A stretch of DNA of 64,000 nt from an uncultured Alistipes sp. (GCA_900544175.1 UQUN01000010.1:6481-70480); one strand, 5' to 3'; shown: positions 17,422-27,120, numbered from the stretch's first letter. Notes: generated from the sequence alone by a model not told the origin. Numbers and translations are program-made.

Positions 17422-18687
17422 ATGGAAAAAAGAGTAGTAGTGACAGGTATGGGAGTGGTCTCACCTGTCGGAAATAACGTGGAGACTTTCTGGAAGAGCA
17501 TTGTCAACGGAGTCTGCGGTATTGATTACATTACCCAGTTCCCGACTGACGGGCTTTCAGTGAAGATTGCAGGTGAGGTCAAGGATTTCAGGCCGGCCGA
17601 CTACGGCATCGAACCTAAGGCGGCCAGGAAGTTTGACCGGTTCAGTCTCTTTGCTCTTGCAGCCGCCAATCAGGCCGTGGCAATGAGCGGACTCAGGTCC
17701 ACAGATGACGAGGAAGACAAAACGCCCGGCACTGTCCTGGCTGACCGTTTCGGAGTCTATATCGGCTCCGGGATCGGAGGTATGCACTCTTTTGTCAACG
17801 AGACTACAAAGTTGATTAAGGACGGTCCTCAGTGGATATCGCCTTTGTTCATCCCTACGATGATCGCGAATATTGCTGCCGGCAATGTGGCCATTGCGCA
17901 TCATGCCAAGGGCGTATGCCTGCCTATAGTGACTGCCTGTGCTACCGGGACCCATTCCATAGGGGAGGCGTACAGGGCTGTCAAGTACGGTTATGCAGAT
18001 GCAATAATAGCCGGAGGTACCGAAGCGGCCGTTACTCCTCTGGCCATAGGAGGATTTTCCAACAGCAAGGCTCTGTCTCCCGCCGAGGATCCGATGGCTG
18101 CCTCCCTGCCTTTCGATGCCCGCCGTCAGGGGTTCGTAATCGCTGAAGGTGCCGGAGTTCTGGTTATCGAGGAATACGAGCATGCGATGGCACGCGGAGC
18201 TAAGATATATGCCGAACTGTGCGGTTATGGCAATACCTGTGACGCTTATCACTACACGGCGCCCTGTCCGGACGGCTCCACACCTGCCAAAGCATTCAGA
18301 CAGGCCCTGACCGAAGCCCATTATTCGACGTCAGATCTGCTGCATATCAACACCCATGGTACTGGTACACCTCTGAACGACAAGTCCGAGACAGCGGCCA
18401 TCAAGCTTGCCCTCGGTGAGACCGAGGCCCGTCGCGCCATTCTCTGCTCCACCAAGTCCATGACAGGACACGCGCTTGGAGCGGCAGGAGGCATCGAGGC
18501 TGTCGCTGCAGTCATGGCACTTCACGACGGTGTGGTTCCGCCTACCATCAACTACAAGGAACCTGATCCCGAATGTGACCTGGATGTCAATCCCAACCAT
18601 GCCCGGGAGGCTGCGCTGACCATGGCCCTGTCCTCTTCGCTGGGCTTCGGAGGCCATAATGCAGTATTGGCATTCAGACGTTTATAA
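17422..18687 (+). CDS. fabF: 3-oxoacyl-ACP synthase II (KAS II)
   Basis: Elongating condensing enzyme, 421 aa. The start is ATG 17422 (MEKRVVVTGMGVVSPVG); an upstream extension would overlap fabH. Catalytic Cys173 lies in TACATGTHS, with the two His of NTHGTGTPLND and TGHALGAAGG. Follows fabH and precedes the FabZ-type dehydratase by 29 bases. Confidence 0.96.
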   Translation: MEKRVVVTGMGVVSPVGNNVETFWKSIVNGVCGIDYITQFPTDGLSVKIAGEVKDFRPADYGIEPKAARKFDRFSLFALAAANQAVAMSGLRSTDDEEDKTPGTVLADRFGVYIGSGIGGMHSFVNETTKLIKDGPQWISPLFIPTMIANIAAGNVAIAHHAKGVCLPIVTACATGTHSIGEAYRAVKYGYADAIIAGGTEAAVTPLAIGGFSNSKALSPAEDPMAASLPFDARRQGFVIAEGAGVLVIEEYEHAMARGAKIYAELCGYGNTCDAYHYTAPCPDGSTPAKAFRQALTEAHYSTSDLLHINTHGTGTPLNDKSETAAIKLALGETEARRAILCSTKSMTGHALGAAGGIEAVAAVMALHDGVVPPTINYKEPDPECDLDVNPNHAREAALTMALSSSLGFGGHNAVLAFRRL

Positions 18688-18716
18688 GCAGTATCAATCA
18701 CTAAAACCAAACTGAA

Positions 18717-19148
18717 ATGGATAGAGAAGAGATCAAGCAGTTTCTCCGTCATCGTGAGCCGATGCTTCTGGTTGACGAGATGGAACTTCAGAACGGAGGC
18801 ACAGAATGTGTCGGAAAGTATCACGTCAGAGGTGACGAATTCTTCCTCCAGGGGCATTTCCCCGGCTATCCGGTAGTGCCCGGAGTCATCCTCTGCGAGA
18901 TTATGGGGCAGTGCAGCTCCTTGCTTATCAAGGATTATTTGGTAGGTCACACAACCTTGTTCACTGGCATTGACAAGACCCGTTTCAAGCATCAGGTCCA
19001 TCCTGGCGATACGGTAGAGGTGCATGCTCACATCACAAATCACCGGGCCATGCTTTTTTATATCGATGCAAAGGCATATGTGGGTGGTGAGATATGTGTC
19101 GAGGCCAGTCTTTCATTTGCAGTGATACCCAACGATAAAGTAAAATAA
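18717..19148 (+). CDS. fabZ: 3-hydroxyacyl-ACP dehydratase, FabZ type
   Basis: Hot-dog fold dehydratase of 143 aa forming the trans-2-enoyl-ACP. The signature GHFPGYPVVPGVILCEIMGQ carries catalytic His47 and Glu61. Many Bacteroidota also have a LpxC-FabZ fusion elsewhere, so this is probably the copy for fatty-acid elongation. Ends 2 bases before fabG. Confidence 0.92.
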   Translation: MDREEIKQFLRHREPMLLVDEMELQNGGTECVGKYHVRGDEFFLQGHFPGYPVVPGVILCEIMGQCSSLLIKDYLVGHTTLFTGIDKTRFKHQVHPGDTVEVHAHITNHRAMLFYIDAKAYVGGEICVEASLSFAVIPNDKVK

Positions 19149-19150
19149 TT

Positions 19151-19900
19151 ATGCTGGAAGGATTATTAAAAGGCAGGGTGGCCCTGATTACCGGAGCTGC
19201 CCGTGGAATAGGCAAGGCTATTGCCATGAAACTGGCTTCAGCCGGAGCCGACATTGCTTTCACGGACCTCAGAGAGGACGACAATTTCAGGAATACAGTG
19301 GCTGAGATTACAGCTCTTGGAGTGCAGTGCCGTGGCTATGCCTCAAATGCGGCGGACTTTGCCGAGGCTCATGCAACTGTAGACCAGATACTGAAGGACT
19401 TCGGTCATATCGACATTCTGGTCAACAATGCCGGCATTACCCGTGACGGCCTGATGATGAGGATGTCCGAGCAGCAGTGGGACAGTGTGATTACAGTCAA
19501 CCTCAAGAGCGCGTTCAACTTTACGCATGCACTGACTCCCATCATGGCCCGTCAGAGAGGTGGCAGCATCATCAACATCTCTTCTGTTGTGGGCGTGAAC
19601 GGCAATGCCGGACAGTGCAACTACTCCGCTTCCAAGGCCGGTCTGATCGGTCTGGCCAAGTCCATAGCCAAGGAGATGGGCTCGCGCGGTATCCGTGCAA
19701 ATGCCATTGCTCCCGGATTCATAATCACGGACATGACGAATGCTCTGCCTCAGGAGGTCCGTGACGAGTGGAACAAGAAGATACCCCTCCGTCGCGGCGG
19801 CACACCCGAGGATATCGCCAATGTGGCTCTCTTCCTCGCATCCGACCTTTCCTCATATGTTACAGGTCAGGTCATAATCTGCGACGGCGGCATGCTGTAG
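19151..19900 (+). CDS. fabG: 3-oxoacyl-ACP reductase
   Basis: Short-chain dehydrogenase of 249 aa reducing 3-oxoacyl-ACP with NADPH. Cofactor motif TGAARGIG (about 15-22), NNAG near 92, catalytic Tyr158 and Lys162 in YSASK, and the C-terminal SYVTGQVIICDGGML typical of FabG. Last gene of the operon. Its position after fabH, fabF and fabZ favours FabG over other family members. Confidence 0.93.
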   Translation: MLEGLLKGRVALITGAARGIGKAIAMKLASAGADIAFTDLREDDNFRNTVAEITALGVQCRGYASNAADFAEAHATVDQILKDFGHIDILVNNAGITRDGLMMRMSEQQWDSVITVNLKSAFNFTHALTPIMARQRGGSIINISSVVGVNGNAGQCNYSASKAGLIGLAKSIAKEMGSRGIRANAIAPGFIITDMTNALPQEVRDEWNKKIPLRRGGTPEDIANVALFLASDLSSYVTGQVIICDGGML

Positions 19901-19942
19901 CCTCTTCCTGCTGCAGTCGGCAGTGTAAGATGCAGAAACAGA

Positions 19943-19974
19943 AAGAGTCCGGATCTGTTCCGGACTCTTCTTTT
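19943..19974 (+). terminator. Terminator between fabG and the convergent Omp28 operon
   Basis: An 11-bp perfect stem (AAGAGTCCGGA at 19943-19953, TCCGGACTCTT at 19959-19969) with a 5-base loop is followed by CTTTT. Placed 43 bases after fabG, it could also help end the converging minus-strand operon. Confidence 0.85.
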
Positions 19975-19999
19975 ATGCAATTCTGCGTGCGCAGTGTCA

Positions 20000-21433
20000 T
20001 CAGTCTTCGTATTCGAAGATGGCGAAGTTGTTGATCTTTATGTCTACGACGTTGTCTGTCACATATCCGGTCCCGGTTTGGAAGCCGTATATGGCGTAGT
20101 CCACTGATCCCTTATACGTGTCCTCGTAGTTGACGATGGCAACGATGTGGAGGTTTTCAGGATTCTCGACATCCTGGGGAACAGGGCAAGTCAGTTCGAC
20201 ATTGTTGATTTCACCGCCTGTCAGCTGGATAGGGTCTCCCCACATCTCGGTAACCTCGGCTCTTACCACATTGTCGTGGATGTATCTGCTGCCTCCATTT
20301 GACTGGTATGCGACGATGCTGTCCTCAAGTACCAGGACACTTATCCTGTAGTTGCCGGATTCCTTTGCACCTATTCCAAGGCTGATTTCAATGTTGTCTC
20401 CGTTGAGGTTGACTATTCCGCCGATGGCTGTGTTGGCCGGCAGTTCTTCCACTGCTTCTTTGGCGAGGTCGGCAAAGAGTCTTCTTACGATGCTTCCAGA
20501 CGAATTCTCAACGCGTGCGTAGCTGTTCACGAGTCCTACAGGGATGTAGCCGTAGTTGAGGTAGCGGTAGTACTGGTTACTGCCGTCCCACTCCAGTTCG
20601 CTGCCGCCATCATAAGAGATGTGCATGTTAACCGGGACTAAGTGGTTGGGGTAGTCTTCTATGGCTCCCATCAGAGACTCATTCATGCTGGGGCAGTTGG
20701 GGCATCCTGTAGCGGTGAAGCGGATCGCAAGGGAGCGTCTGAGGAAGGTCCTGCTGAAGTCGGCCTTGAGGTCGCCCATCTGCGATACAGTGATTGTAGC
20801 AGTTGTCATTCCGTCCTTTCCGTTGAGCGTCAGGACAGTCTCGCGTACTTCTCCGGAGTTGTTCTCGTCTTCTATGTTTGCTTCTGCGGAGAGACTGATA
20901 GTGTATGTCTTTAGCTGCGAGTATGTCGTGTTGTCGGAGAGGAGTGTGGAATCTGTGGCTGCGCAGGAATTGACGGTGAGCCATTCAGCTTCAGTGGTGA
21001 CGTCAAAGCCGACATTAGACCGGAGACTTATTGAGAAGTCCGTTGCATCCCCGCTGATAGATACGGACTGGCTCGCTATTGAAAAGCCGGGAGTGGGGTC
21101 CTGCACCACAAAGTACTGGGTGGTCACTCCTGCCTCTTCGATGTTGATACTGCCGACTCTTTCCTGGAGGTCGGAATTGATGTCAAGGATTGTGAATGAC
21201 AACTCGTTTGTGCCTGCCGCTCCGGAGAGTGGAGTGATCGCGAACCATGTGGATGTGTTCTTGCTTACCTTCCACTCGTCCTCGAAGGGCATTCTTACTG
21301 TCAGAGTGGTGTCACTGACATTGGGCAGAAATATGGTTGAACCCGAAATGACAGGAGTCTCTGTATTGTCGGTGCATGCCGCAAGGCAGAGAGCAGCTGC
21401 GATACTTGCAAACAAGATGTTTATCTGTCTCAT
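20000..21433 (-). CDS. BACON/Omp28-type surface lipoprotein with CPNC motif (paralog 1)
   Basis: 477 aa from ATG 21433; a longer frame to 21649 would run antisense-like into the barrel gene. Lipobox LAAC with Cys20. Two BACON-like beta-sandwich repeats (about 25-105 and 110-215; STWFAITPLSGAAGTNEL is typical BACON) precede an Omp28-related domain with a thioredoxin-like centre TGCPNCPSMNE, Cys244 and Cys247. The C-terminal half is beta-rich and ends NNFAIFEYED. Probably displayed on the outer membrane. Last gene of the four-gene operon, 11 bases after the DUF6029 barrel. Omp28 proteins were first described as Porphyromonas surface proteins; the redox role is inferred from the CxxC and neighbours. 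Confidence 0.85.
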   Translation of the reverse strand: MRQINILFASIAAALCLAACTDNTETPVISGSTIFLPNVSDTTLTVRMPFEDEWKVSKNTSTWFAITPLSGAAGTNELSFTILDINSDLQERVGSINIEEAGVTTQYFVVQDPTPGFSIASQSVSISGDATDFSISLRSNVGFDVTTEAEWLTVNSCAATDSTLLSDNTTYSQLKTYTISLSAEANIEDENNSGEVRETVLTLNGKDGMTTATITVSQMGDLKADFSRTFLRRSLAIRFTATGCPNCPSMNESLMGAIEDYPNHLVPVNMHISYDGGSELEWDGSNQYYRYLNYGYIPVGLVNSYARVENSSGSIVRRLFADLAKEAVEELPANTAIGGIVNLNGDNIEISLGIGAKESGNYRISVLVLEDSIVAYQSNGGSRYIHDNVVRAEVTEMWGDPIQLTGGEINNVELTCPVPQDVENPENLHIVAIVNYEDTYKGSVDYAIYGFQTGTGYVTDNVVDIKINNFAIFEYED

Positions 21434-21444
21434 GCTGGTATGTT

Positions 21445-23025
21445 TTAAAGTGCGACGATGAGTGATAGGTTGACACCTGTGTATGCAGGGGTCATGCGGC
21501 AAACGCCTCCGGAGCAGAGGTAACCTTCCTTGAAGCGTCCGAAGTTGAGGGCTGCCCTGACTTTGGAGTATGAATAGCTTACCGAGCCGTTGATGTAGTG
21601 TGTCTTTGTGTCCCCGTAGTTCCACATGTCCTGGATCGAGATGCTCCATCTCGGTGCGAAACTGTACTCGAGGAGGGCTGCTGCCCAGCTCTTGTGGTCC
21701 TGCTTCGTGTACAGGTGCTGAAGTTCAAGCCGCAGGGAGTTCTTTCTGTCGAACTTATAGGTCATGTCGGCCACGACTGTGTGGGAGTTCCACATGTCCG
21801 TTCCTTTGGAGATGGCCTGCGAGTTGAGGGTCTGCCAGGAGTAGAACAGGATCATCTTGAAGTCGCTTCCGAACCATCTTTCGATGTCTATTGTAAGGTC
21901 TCTGAACAGCAGTTCGTCATTGCCTCTTACACCTGTCATCATGTCCAGTATGCCGCCGTAGTAGGTCGAGAAGTTGGCATGTACTTTCATGCCTTTCTTG
22001 CCGCCCATGGCTGTACCTCTCCTGAAGTTGTAGTAAAGGTCGGCCTGTCCTCCGATCTCATCGTTCTGGGCCGTGTAGGGGTTCAGTGTGGCGAGGGCAT
22101 AGGTATGCTGCTGTGTGAGGGCAGGTACGTAGTTGATGAACGTCCAGATGTCGGACGGTCCGTTGTTCCTGATACCCTGAAGCATAGGGTTGTTGAGCTT
22201 TCTGAATGTCAGCAGTCCGCCGAATCCGTTGCCGGTGTAGCTGAAGTCTACCTGGATGGCCTCGCTTCTGGTGGAATCGAGACTGTTGTAGAATCCTGGA
22301 TCGGCTTTTCTGCTCATGTATTCGCCGCTGAGACGGAAGCCTGCGTAACCGAGACTCATCCTCGCTGAGTAGCCGAACGTATGTGGATTCATGCCCTCGA
22401 TGGTCACGGGCTCGTACTTGTCGAGTACGCTTCCCTCGACTGTCCAGTCGAAGTTGTCCCAGTTGGCTGCCCTGGATATCGACAGTGACAGGTCCGCTCC
22501 GGCGACGGTGTTGCTGGTGTATTCCTGAATGTCCCGGATCCTTCCGTACAGACCCTTGATGGTGAGGAAGTCCCCGAATGTGTAGCCTACCTTGACACCC
22601 TGTATTGCATTGTTTATACCCAGAGTCCTGTCTTCGTAAGTCCTGAAGAGAAGTCCGCTACCGAACTGCTCGTGTATGCTTCCTATCCTCACGTCCCAAC
22701 CGTTGGCCGCATATCCGGCATACAGGTCATATCTCATGAAGTTCTCGCTCATGATGTTGTCAGGGAAGTATCCTGCAATGGGGGGAAAGTAGCCTTCCAT
22801 CTGAAGGCCGGCGTAGAATCCTTTCCAGGAGTAGTCCAACTTGAGGTAGTTGTTGGACCCCATGTGTCCGTCCGGATTGTAGGAATTTGTTTTCTCGTCT
22901 TTGAAGTAGTAGGTGGTATTGGTCTCCAGACCAGCAGAAAAGTTGCCCTTGTCCTCGTTCTGGGCAAAGGCAACTATCCCTGTCAGAGCCAAAAGACCTA
23001 CTGCAGTCGTAAATCTTTTGAGCAT
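21445..23025 (-). CDS. DUF6029 family outer-membrane beta-barrel
   Basis: 526 aa with signal peptide (MLKRFTTAVGLLALTGIVAFAQ). The rest alternates polar and aromatic/hydrophobic residues as in an outer-membrane barrel (SWKGFYAGLQMEGYFPP, RYDLYAGYAANGWDVRIG). The C-terminus keeps the family ending CSGGVCRMTPAYTGVNL, with Cys504 and Cys509 in the last strands, an unusual place for a Cys pair. Function unknown. It sits 4 bases after a thioredoxin-like gene and 11 before an Omp28 lipoprotein, so it may be substrate, anchor or export partner of the redox proteins (inference). Confidence 0.85.
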   Translation of the reverse strand: MLKRFTTAVGLLALTGIVAFAQNEDKGNFSAGLETNTTYYFKDEKTNSYNPDGHMGSNNYLKLDYSWKGFYAGLQMEGYFPPIAGYFPDNIMSENFMRYDLYAGYAANGWDVRIGSIHEQFGSGLLFRTYEDRTLGINNAIQGVKVGYTFGDFLTIKGLYGRIRDIQEYTSNTVAGADLSLSISRAANWDNFDWTVEGSVLDKYEPVTIEGMNPHTFGYSARMSLGYAGFRLSGEYMSRKADPGFYNSLDSTRSEAIQVDFSYTGNGFGGLLTFRKLNNPMLQGIRNNGPSDIWTFINYVPALTQQHTYALATLNPYTAQNDEIGGQADLYYNFRRGTAMGGKKGMKVHANFSTYYGGILDMMTGVRGNDELLFRDLTIDIERWFGSDFKMILFYSWQTLNSQAISKGTDMWNSHTVVADMTYKFDRKNSLRLELQHLYTKQDHKSWAAALLEYSFAPRWSISIQDMWNYGDTKTHYINGSVSYSYSKVRAALNFGRFKEGYLCSGGVCRMTPAYTGVNLSLIVAL

Positions 23026-23029
23026 AATT

Positions 23030-23518
23030 CTACTGAAGTTTTAAGATTTGGTCAAAAAGTTCCTCCTCGCTGCCTGGAGTATAGCCGGTGTGAGTGTAGA
23101 CGATCTTGCCTTCCCTGTCGAGAATGAACACGGTGGGCTGTGTCTGTACGTTCATGGCTCTCTTGAGGTCTCCGTTCTCGTCAAGCAGAATGGTGAAGTC
23201 GGTCCAGCCTCTGCCGTTGACCATAGGTTTTACCTTGGCGCTCGACCTTGAGTCGTCTGTAGCGACAGCCACTACCTTGAACTCGGCCTCTTCGATCCAG
23301 TCCACATAAGCGTCGTTGACGGCTCCGAGCTCCTGAAGGCAGGGCTTGCATGTGGTATACCAGAATGAAAGTATTACAGGTACTCCGTCCTCCATGATGG
23401 ACTGGACGTTGACCGCATTTCCGTCGATGTCCTTCACCTCAACGCTGGGCAGGTCCTTCTGTGCCCATGCAAGACAGGGGAGAAGCAGTGCGGCAGCTAA
23501 AAATAGAAATCTTTTCAT
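23030..23518 (-). CDS. TlpA-type periplasmic thioredoxin
   Basis: 162 aa. A signal peptide (MKRFLFLAAALLLPCLAWAQ) is followed by a thioredoxin fold with FWYTTCKPC, Cys57 and Cys60, and the cis-Pro region QTQPTVFILD. CxxC = CKPC, as in TlpA/ResA reductases that keep periplasmic thiols reduced. It lies between an Omp28 lipoprotein (15 bases) and the DUF6029 barrel (4 bases); DsbD encoded just upstream is the likely electron source. Confidence 0.92.
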   Translation of the reverse strand: MKRFLFLAAALLLPCLAWAQKDLPSVEVKDIDGNAVNVQSIMEDGVPVILSFWYTTCKPCLQELGAVNDAYVDWIEEAEFKVVAVATDDSRSSAKVKPMVNGRGWTDFTILLDENGDLKRAMNVQTQPTVFILDREGKIVYTHTGYTPGSEEELFDQILKLQ

Positions 23519-23533
23519 CTTTATTGTAGTGTG

Positions 23534-24967
23534 TTAGTTTTCGTATTCGAATTCAACAGAGCCTCCTACGGGGATGTCTATTACGTTGTCGACGATGTAG
23601 CCGTAGTCATCATATATGACGTTTCCGTTGTTGAACTGGCCGGTGTATGCTCCCTCGTAGGTGGTAAAGGCCACTACGTGCAGATTCTCGGTGTCCTTGA
23701 CGGTACCTGGTACAGGTATGCTCAGGTTTACATTGTACATGCCGTTCGTTGAGAGATATGCAGGGTCGCCGAAATGTTCGGTGAGTACGGAACGCACTAC
23801 GTTGCTGTGCTCGTAGTTGTATGGATCAGGGACGATGCCCGTGTAGTCTGACTGTGTTCCGATGATTCCGTCCTCAAGCAGGAATACGGAGATGAAGTAG
23901 TCCCCGGCCTCTTTGGAGGCTATGTAGAGGTCTACTGTCAGGTTGGAACCGTTGATGGCTGCGGAGCCGATTATGCCAGTGTTGGAAGGCAGGTTCTCGA
24001 CGGCGTCCTGGGCCACCCCTACAAATGCGCCTGCTGTTATCGCCGTGCTGTTGTTGTTGATTGTAGAGTAGTAGTTCTCTATGGCTGTGGGGAATCCGGC
24101 GATATCAAACTGATTCATGTATTCATTGACATAGTTGAAGCTGAGAGCTCCCGATCCCTGATACATGTTCATGGCGACTATGCGGTCGGGATACTCCTCG
24201 ATGGCCTGGTGCAGGCTTTCGTTCATCATGGGGCAGTATCCGCACCAGTTTCCGGTGAATCTGATTACGAGAGAGCGGCGGAGGAAATTCCTGGAGAAAT
24301 CCTCACCCATATTGGGTTTCTGCTCGAATGTGACTGTTCTCTCGATACCTTTCTCACCGGTAAAGGTGACTCTTGCAAGACGAGCCTCCTCACCTGTGTT
24401 TGCAGCAATGGACATGGATGCTGTGTATGTTTTGTACTTCGAAGCAGTCGTTCCGTCAGCGAGCAGGTCCGAAATGGACGAGATCTCACCGAATGTCAGC
24501 CAGTCAGAGGAGCTTGTGATGGTAACGTCGCCGACATTGGCCATGAACTCGAACTCTGTGCCGCTAAGCTCGCTTCCGCTGAAGGAATATGAGTCGGCCA
24601 GTTCGAATCCGGGATTTACATCCTGAATGACATAGTATGTCGTCTCTTCTGTGCCGGAAATGATCGTGAATGTTCCTACTCTCTCAGCCATGTCCTCATT
24701 GTACTGAAGGCATTTTATGGTGATATCTGTGGTGCCGGCCTCTCCTGAGAGTGGCACTATGGAGAACCAGTCAGCGTTGCAGCTGGCCTGCCATGCGCTT
24801 TCGAATTCAATAGGTACGGTAATAGTTGTGTCAGCAGCATTGGGCAGCATTATCGATGTGCCTTGTATCAATGTGTTCTGACCTCCTTCCGTGCAGGAAG
24901 TCAAGGCTGCGGAAAGACCTGCCGTGCAGAGTCCGCAGAGGATAATCGGTTTGAAAAAACGTTTCAT
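23534..24967 (-). CDS. BACON/Omp28-type surface lipoprotein with CGYC motif (paralog 2)
   Basis: 477 aa, same length and layout as the protein at 20000-21433. Signal ends in lipobox LTSC, Cys25. Two BACON-like repeats (about 30-110 and 112-215; NADWFSIVPLSGEAGT), then the Omp28 domain with FTGNWCGYCPMMNE, Cys242 and Cys245. The C-terminal beta part ends GGSVEFEYEN. First gene of the operon that continues with TlpA, DUF6029 and paralog 1; a -7 box lies about 50 bases upstream. Confidence 0.86.
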   Translation of the reverse strand: MKRFFKPIILCGLCTAGLSAALTSCTEGGQNTLIQGTSIMLPNAADTTITVPIEFESAWQASCNADWFSIVPLSGEAGTTDITIKCLQYNEDMAERVGTFTIISGTEETTYYVIQDVNPGFELADSYSFSGSELSGTEFEFMANVGDVTITSSSDWLTFGEISSISDLLADGTTASKYKTYTASMSIAANTGEEARLARVTFTGEKGIERTVTFEQKPNMGEDFSRNFLRRSLVIRFTGNWCGYCPMMNESLHQAIEEYPDRIVAMNMYQGSGALSFNYVNEYMNQFDIAGFPTAIENYYSTINNNSTAITAGAFVGVAQDAVENLPSNTGIIGSAAINGSNLTVDLYIASKEAGDYFISVFLLEDGIIGTQSDYTGIVPDPYNYEHSNVVRSVLTEHFGDPAYLSTNGMYNVNLSIPVPGTVKDTENLHVVAFTTYEGAYTGQFNNGNVIYDDYGYIVDNVIDIPVGGSVEFEYEN

Positions 24968-25016
24968 ATAAAAATAAGTATTAGTATTGTCTTCCTAATT
25001 ATCACTAATGATTATG

Positions 25017-25024
25017 CAAATATA
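25017..25024 (-). promoter_or_regulatory. -7 box of the Omp28-TlpA-DUF6029-Omp28 operon
   Basis: On the minus strand TATATTTG is a perfect TAnnTTTG box, 50 bases before the ATG at 24967 and just after the dsbD stop. The -33 element is poor, so this may be a weak or regulated start in addition to readthrough from dsbD. Confidence 0.55.
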
Positions 25025-25049
25025 ATTTTTTTTGTGATTTGCAGTACGT

Positions 25050-27050
25050 TTACTGACGGCTGTTTTTATAATTTTCAAGACCCTGTTTCAGGAAAGCCAC
25101 GAACTCATTGATGTCGAGATTGTAGCTTCTCGGGTCGGCCAGGAGCTCTCCGTCACGGCCTTCGAGGACATAGCAGGGCTGTGCGTTGACACCGTAGTAG
25201 GTATAGGCTATATAGGAATTGATCTTGCCTATGTCCTTCAGCGTCCTGTCACCGGCTGTAATCCAGTCACTCTCGTCGGCCTCCTTCTTGTCATCGCAGT
25301 ACAGTGCTACTAAAACATAGTCATTGCGGAGTATCTCCAGTACCTTGGGGTCGGACCACACTCGGTTCTCCATCTCGCGGCAGTTGACGCAGCCGTGGCC
25401 GGTGAAGTCTATGAACAGGGGCTTGCCCACGCTCTCCGCGTAGGCCCTGGCCTCTTCCAGCTCGAAGAAGCCCTGAAGGTTGTGCGGAAGATGGAGGAAG
25501 TCGCTGTATTTTGGTGCCTTACCTTCTGTTGAAGTCTGCGTTGCAGCCGATCCTGCCGTGCTGCCAGTCACTATCACCGGAGCCTCGTCCCCGAGAATGA
25601 AATCCTGAGTCGTGAGCGGGGGCAGATATCCGGACAGAGCCTTCAGCGGAGCACCCCACATACCCGGAATCATATACACCACGAAGGAGAACACCACTAT
25701 CACCAGTGTCAGACGGCCCACTCCGATATGCTTGACCTCGTCGTCATGTGCAAAGCGGATCTTGCCCAACAGATATAGCCCCAGAAGGGTAAACACCACA
25801 ATCCATATCGCCAGGTACACTTCCCTGTCCAGCAGTCCCCAGTGATAGGTCTGGTCGGCCACGGAGAGGAACTTGAAGCCCAGAGCCACCTCGACGAAAG
25901 CGATGACCACCTTCACGCTGTTGAGCCAGCCGCCGCTCTTAGGCAGCTTCTTGAGTACGGAAGGGAAGAGGGCAAACAGCGTGAAAGGAAGAGCAAATGC
26001 GACAGAGAAAGCCAGCATGGTGATAATCGGCTCCCAGAACTCTCCCTGAGTAGACTTGATAAGAACTGAACCGACTATAGGTCCCGTACAGGAGAATGAT
26101 ACCAGCACCAAGGTCAGAGCCAGGAAGAAAATTCCTCCGAGGCCCTTGGTGTCCGCCTTGGAATCGGACTTGTTGACCAGCTTTGAAGGCATGGTTATCT
26201 CGAATGCTCCGAAGAACGAAGCCGCGAATATCATGAATACTATGAAAAATATGATATTGGGCAGCCAGTGGGTCGAAAGCCAGTTGAAAATGTCCGCTGT
26301 GACGGCATCGCCTCCGACTATTCTGGTAATGAGAATGATTGCCGCAATAGGTAGAGTATACAGCATGACAATGAACAGTCCGTACATTGCCGCACGTATA
26401 CGTCCTCGGGCCGGACCGCCTTCACCTTTGAGGAAATATGACACGGTCATAGGCACCATAGGGAACACACATGGTGTAAGCAGGGCTACAAAACCCCAGA
26501 TGATGGCCTCCAGTATCAGACCCCACAGGCTCTTGCTCCTGCCTGTCTCCTCATCATCTCCGGCAGGAGAGACGGACACGCCGTCCGGCAGGCTGATGGA
26601 AAGCGTCTGATCGGCCAGCGGCAGGCAGTTGTTGTCGTCGCACGCCATCCATTCCACATAGACGTTTACCTGGGCGTTTTTCTTCTTGAGACGGATATCC
26701 TGGTAGAAAGTCACGCTGTCCTCGAAATATCCGATCTCCATCATGTAGATGTCGTCGTAATATCTGAACGGTTCTGAGGATATCTGCATGTCTCCCTCTT
26801 TCACTGCTCTTTTATTGTCTGCGATCGTGAAGTCCACAATCGTGGCGTTAGGACCGAATTCAGTCCGCAATGTGTCATATATATGCCAGGTAGAGTCAAT
26901 GATAGCAGTTACAGAAACCCTGTAAAGATTCTTGCCGAGTTCCTCTACGTCTGTTCTCCAATGTGCGTGCTGCTCCTGTGCGTTGACGGATAATGTTGGA
27001 AAGATTATCATGGCGATCAATCCAACGATGACCGATATACCTTTTTTCAT
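25050..27050 (-). CDS. dsbD: Thiol:disulfide interchange protein DsbD
   Basis: Carries electrons from cytosolic thioredoxin across the inner membrane to periplasmic thiol proteins. 666 aa from ATG 27050. Signal peptide, N-terminal periplasmic domain with CDDNNC (Cys137, Cys142), a membrane domain of about eight helices (about 190-470) with the paired Cys of TPCVFPMVP and SFSCTGPIVG, then a thioredoxin domain with GHGCVNCRE (Cys554, Cys557). All three redox centres are present. It is upstream of the Omp28 operon and divergent from the third Omp28 gene. Confidence 0.95.
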   Translation of the reverse strand: MKKGISVIVGLIAMIIFPTLSVNAQEQHAHWRTDVEELGKNLYRVSVTAIIDSTWHIYDTLRTEFGPNATIVDFTIADNKRAVKEGDMQISSEPFRYYDDIYMMEIGYFEDSVTFYQDIRLKKKNAQVNVYVEWMACDDNNCLPLADQTLSISLPDGVSVSPAGDDEETGRSKSLWGLILEAIIWGFVALLTPCVFPMVPMTVSYFLKGEGGPARGRIRAAMYGLFIVMLYTLPIAAIILITRIVGGDAVTADIFNWLSTHWLPNIIFFIVFMIFAASFFGAFEITMPSKLVNKSDSKADTKGLGGIFFLALTLVLVSFSCTGPIVGSVLIKSTQGEFWEPIITMLAFSVAFALPFTLFALFPSVLKKLPKSGGWLNSVKVVIAFVEVALGFKFLSVADQTYHWGLLDREVYLAIWIVVFTLLGLYLLGKIRFAHDDEVKHIGVGRLTLVIVVFSFVVYMIPGMWGAPLKALSGYLPPLTTQDFILGDEAPVIVTGSTAGSAATQTSTEGKAPKYSDFLHLPHNLQGFFELEEARAYAESVGKPLFIDFTGHGCVNCREMENRVWSDPKVLEILRNDYVLVALYCDDKKEADESDWITAGDRTLKDIGKINSYIAYTYYGVNAQPCYVLEGRDGELLADPRSYNLDINEFVAFLKQGLENYKNSRQ

Positions 27051-27089
27051 TAATCGATTAATTATTTTAATATGTTTACAAAAAACGTC

Positions 27090-27120
27090 CAAAGGTATAA
27101 AACCATGTTAAAAAAACAAA
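27090..27120 (-). promoter_or_regulatory. Consensus promoter of dsbD
   Basis: On the minus strand TTTG (27120-27117) and TACCTTTG (27097-27090) are separated by exactly 19 bases, matching the Bacteroidota consensus. The box ends 39 bases before the dsbD ATG. Confidence 0.8.
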
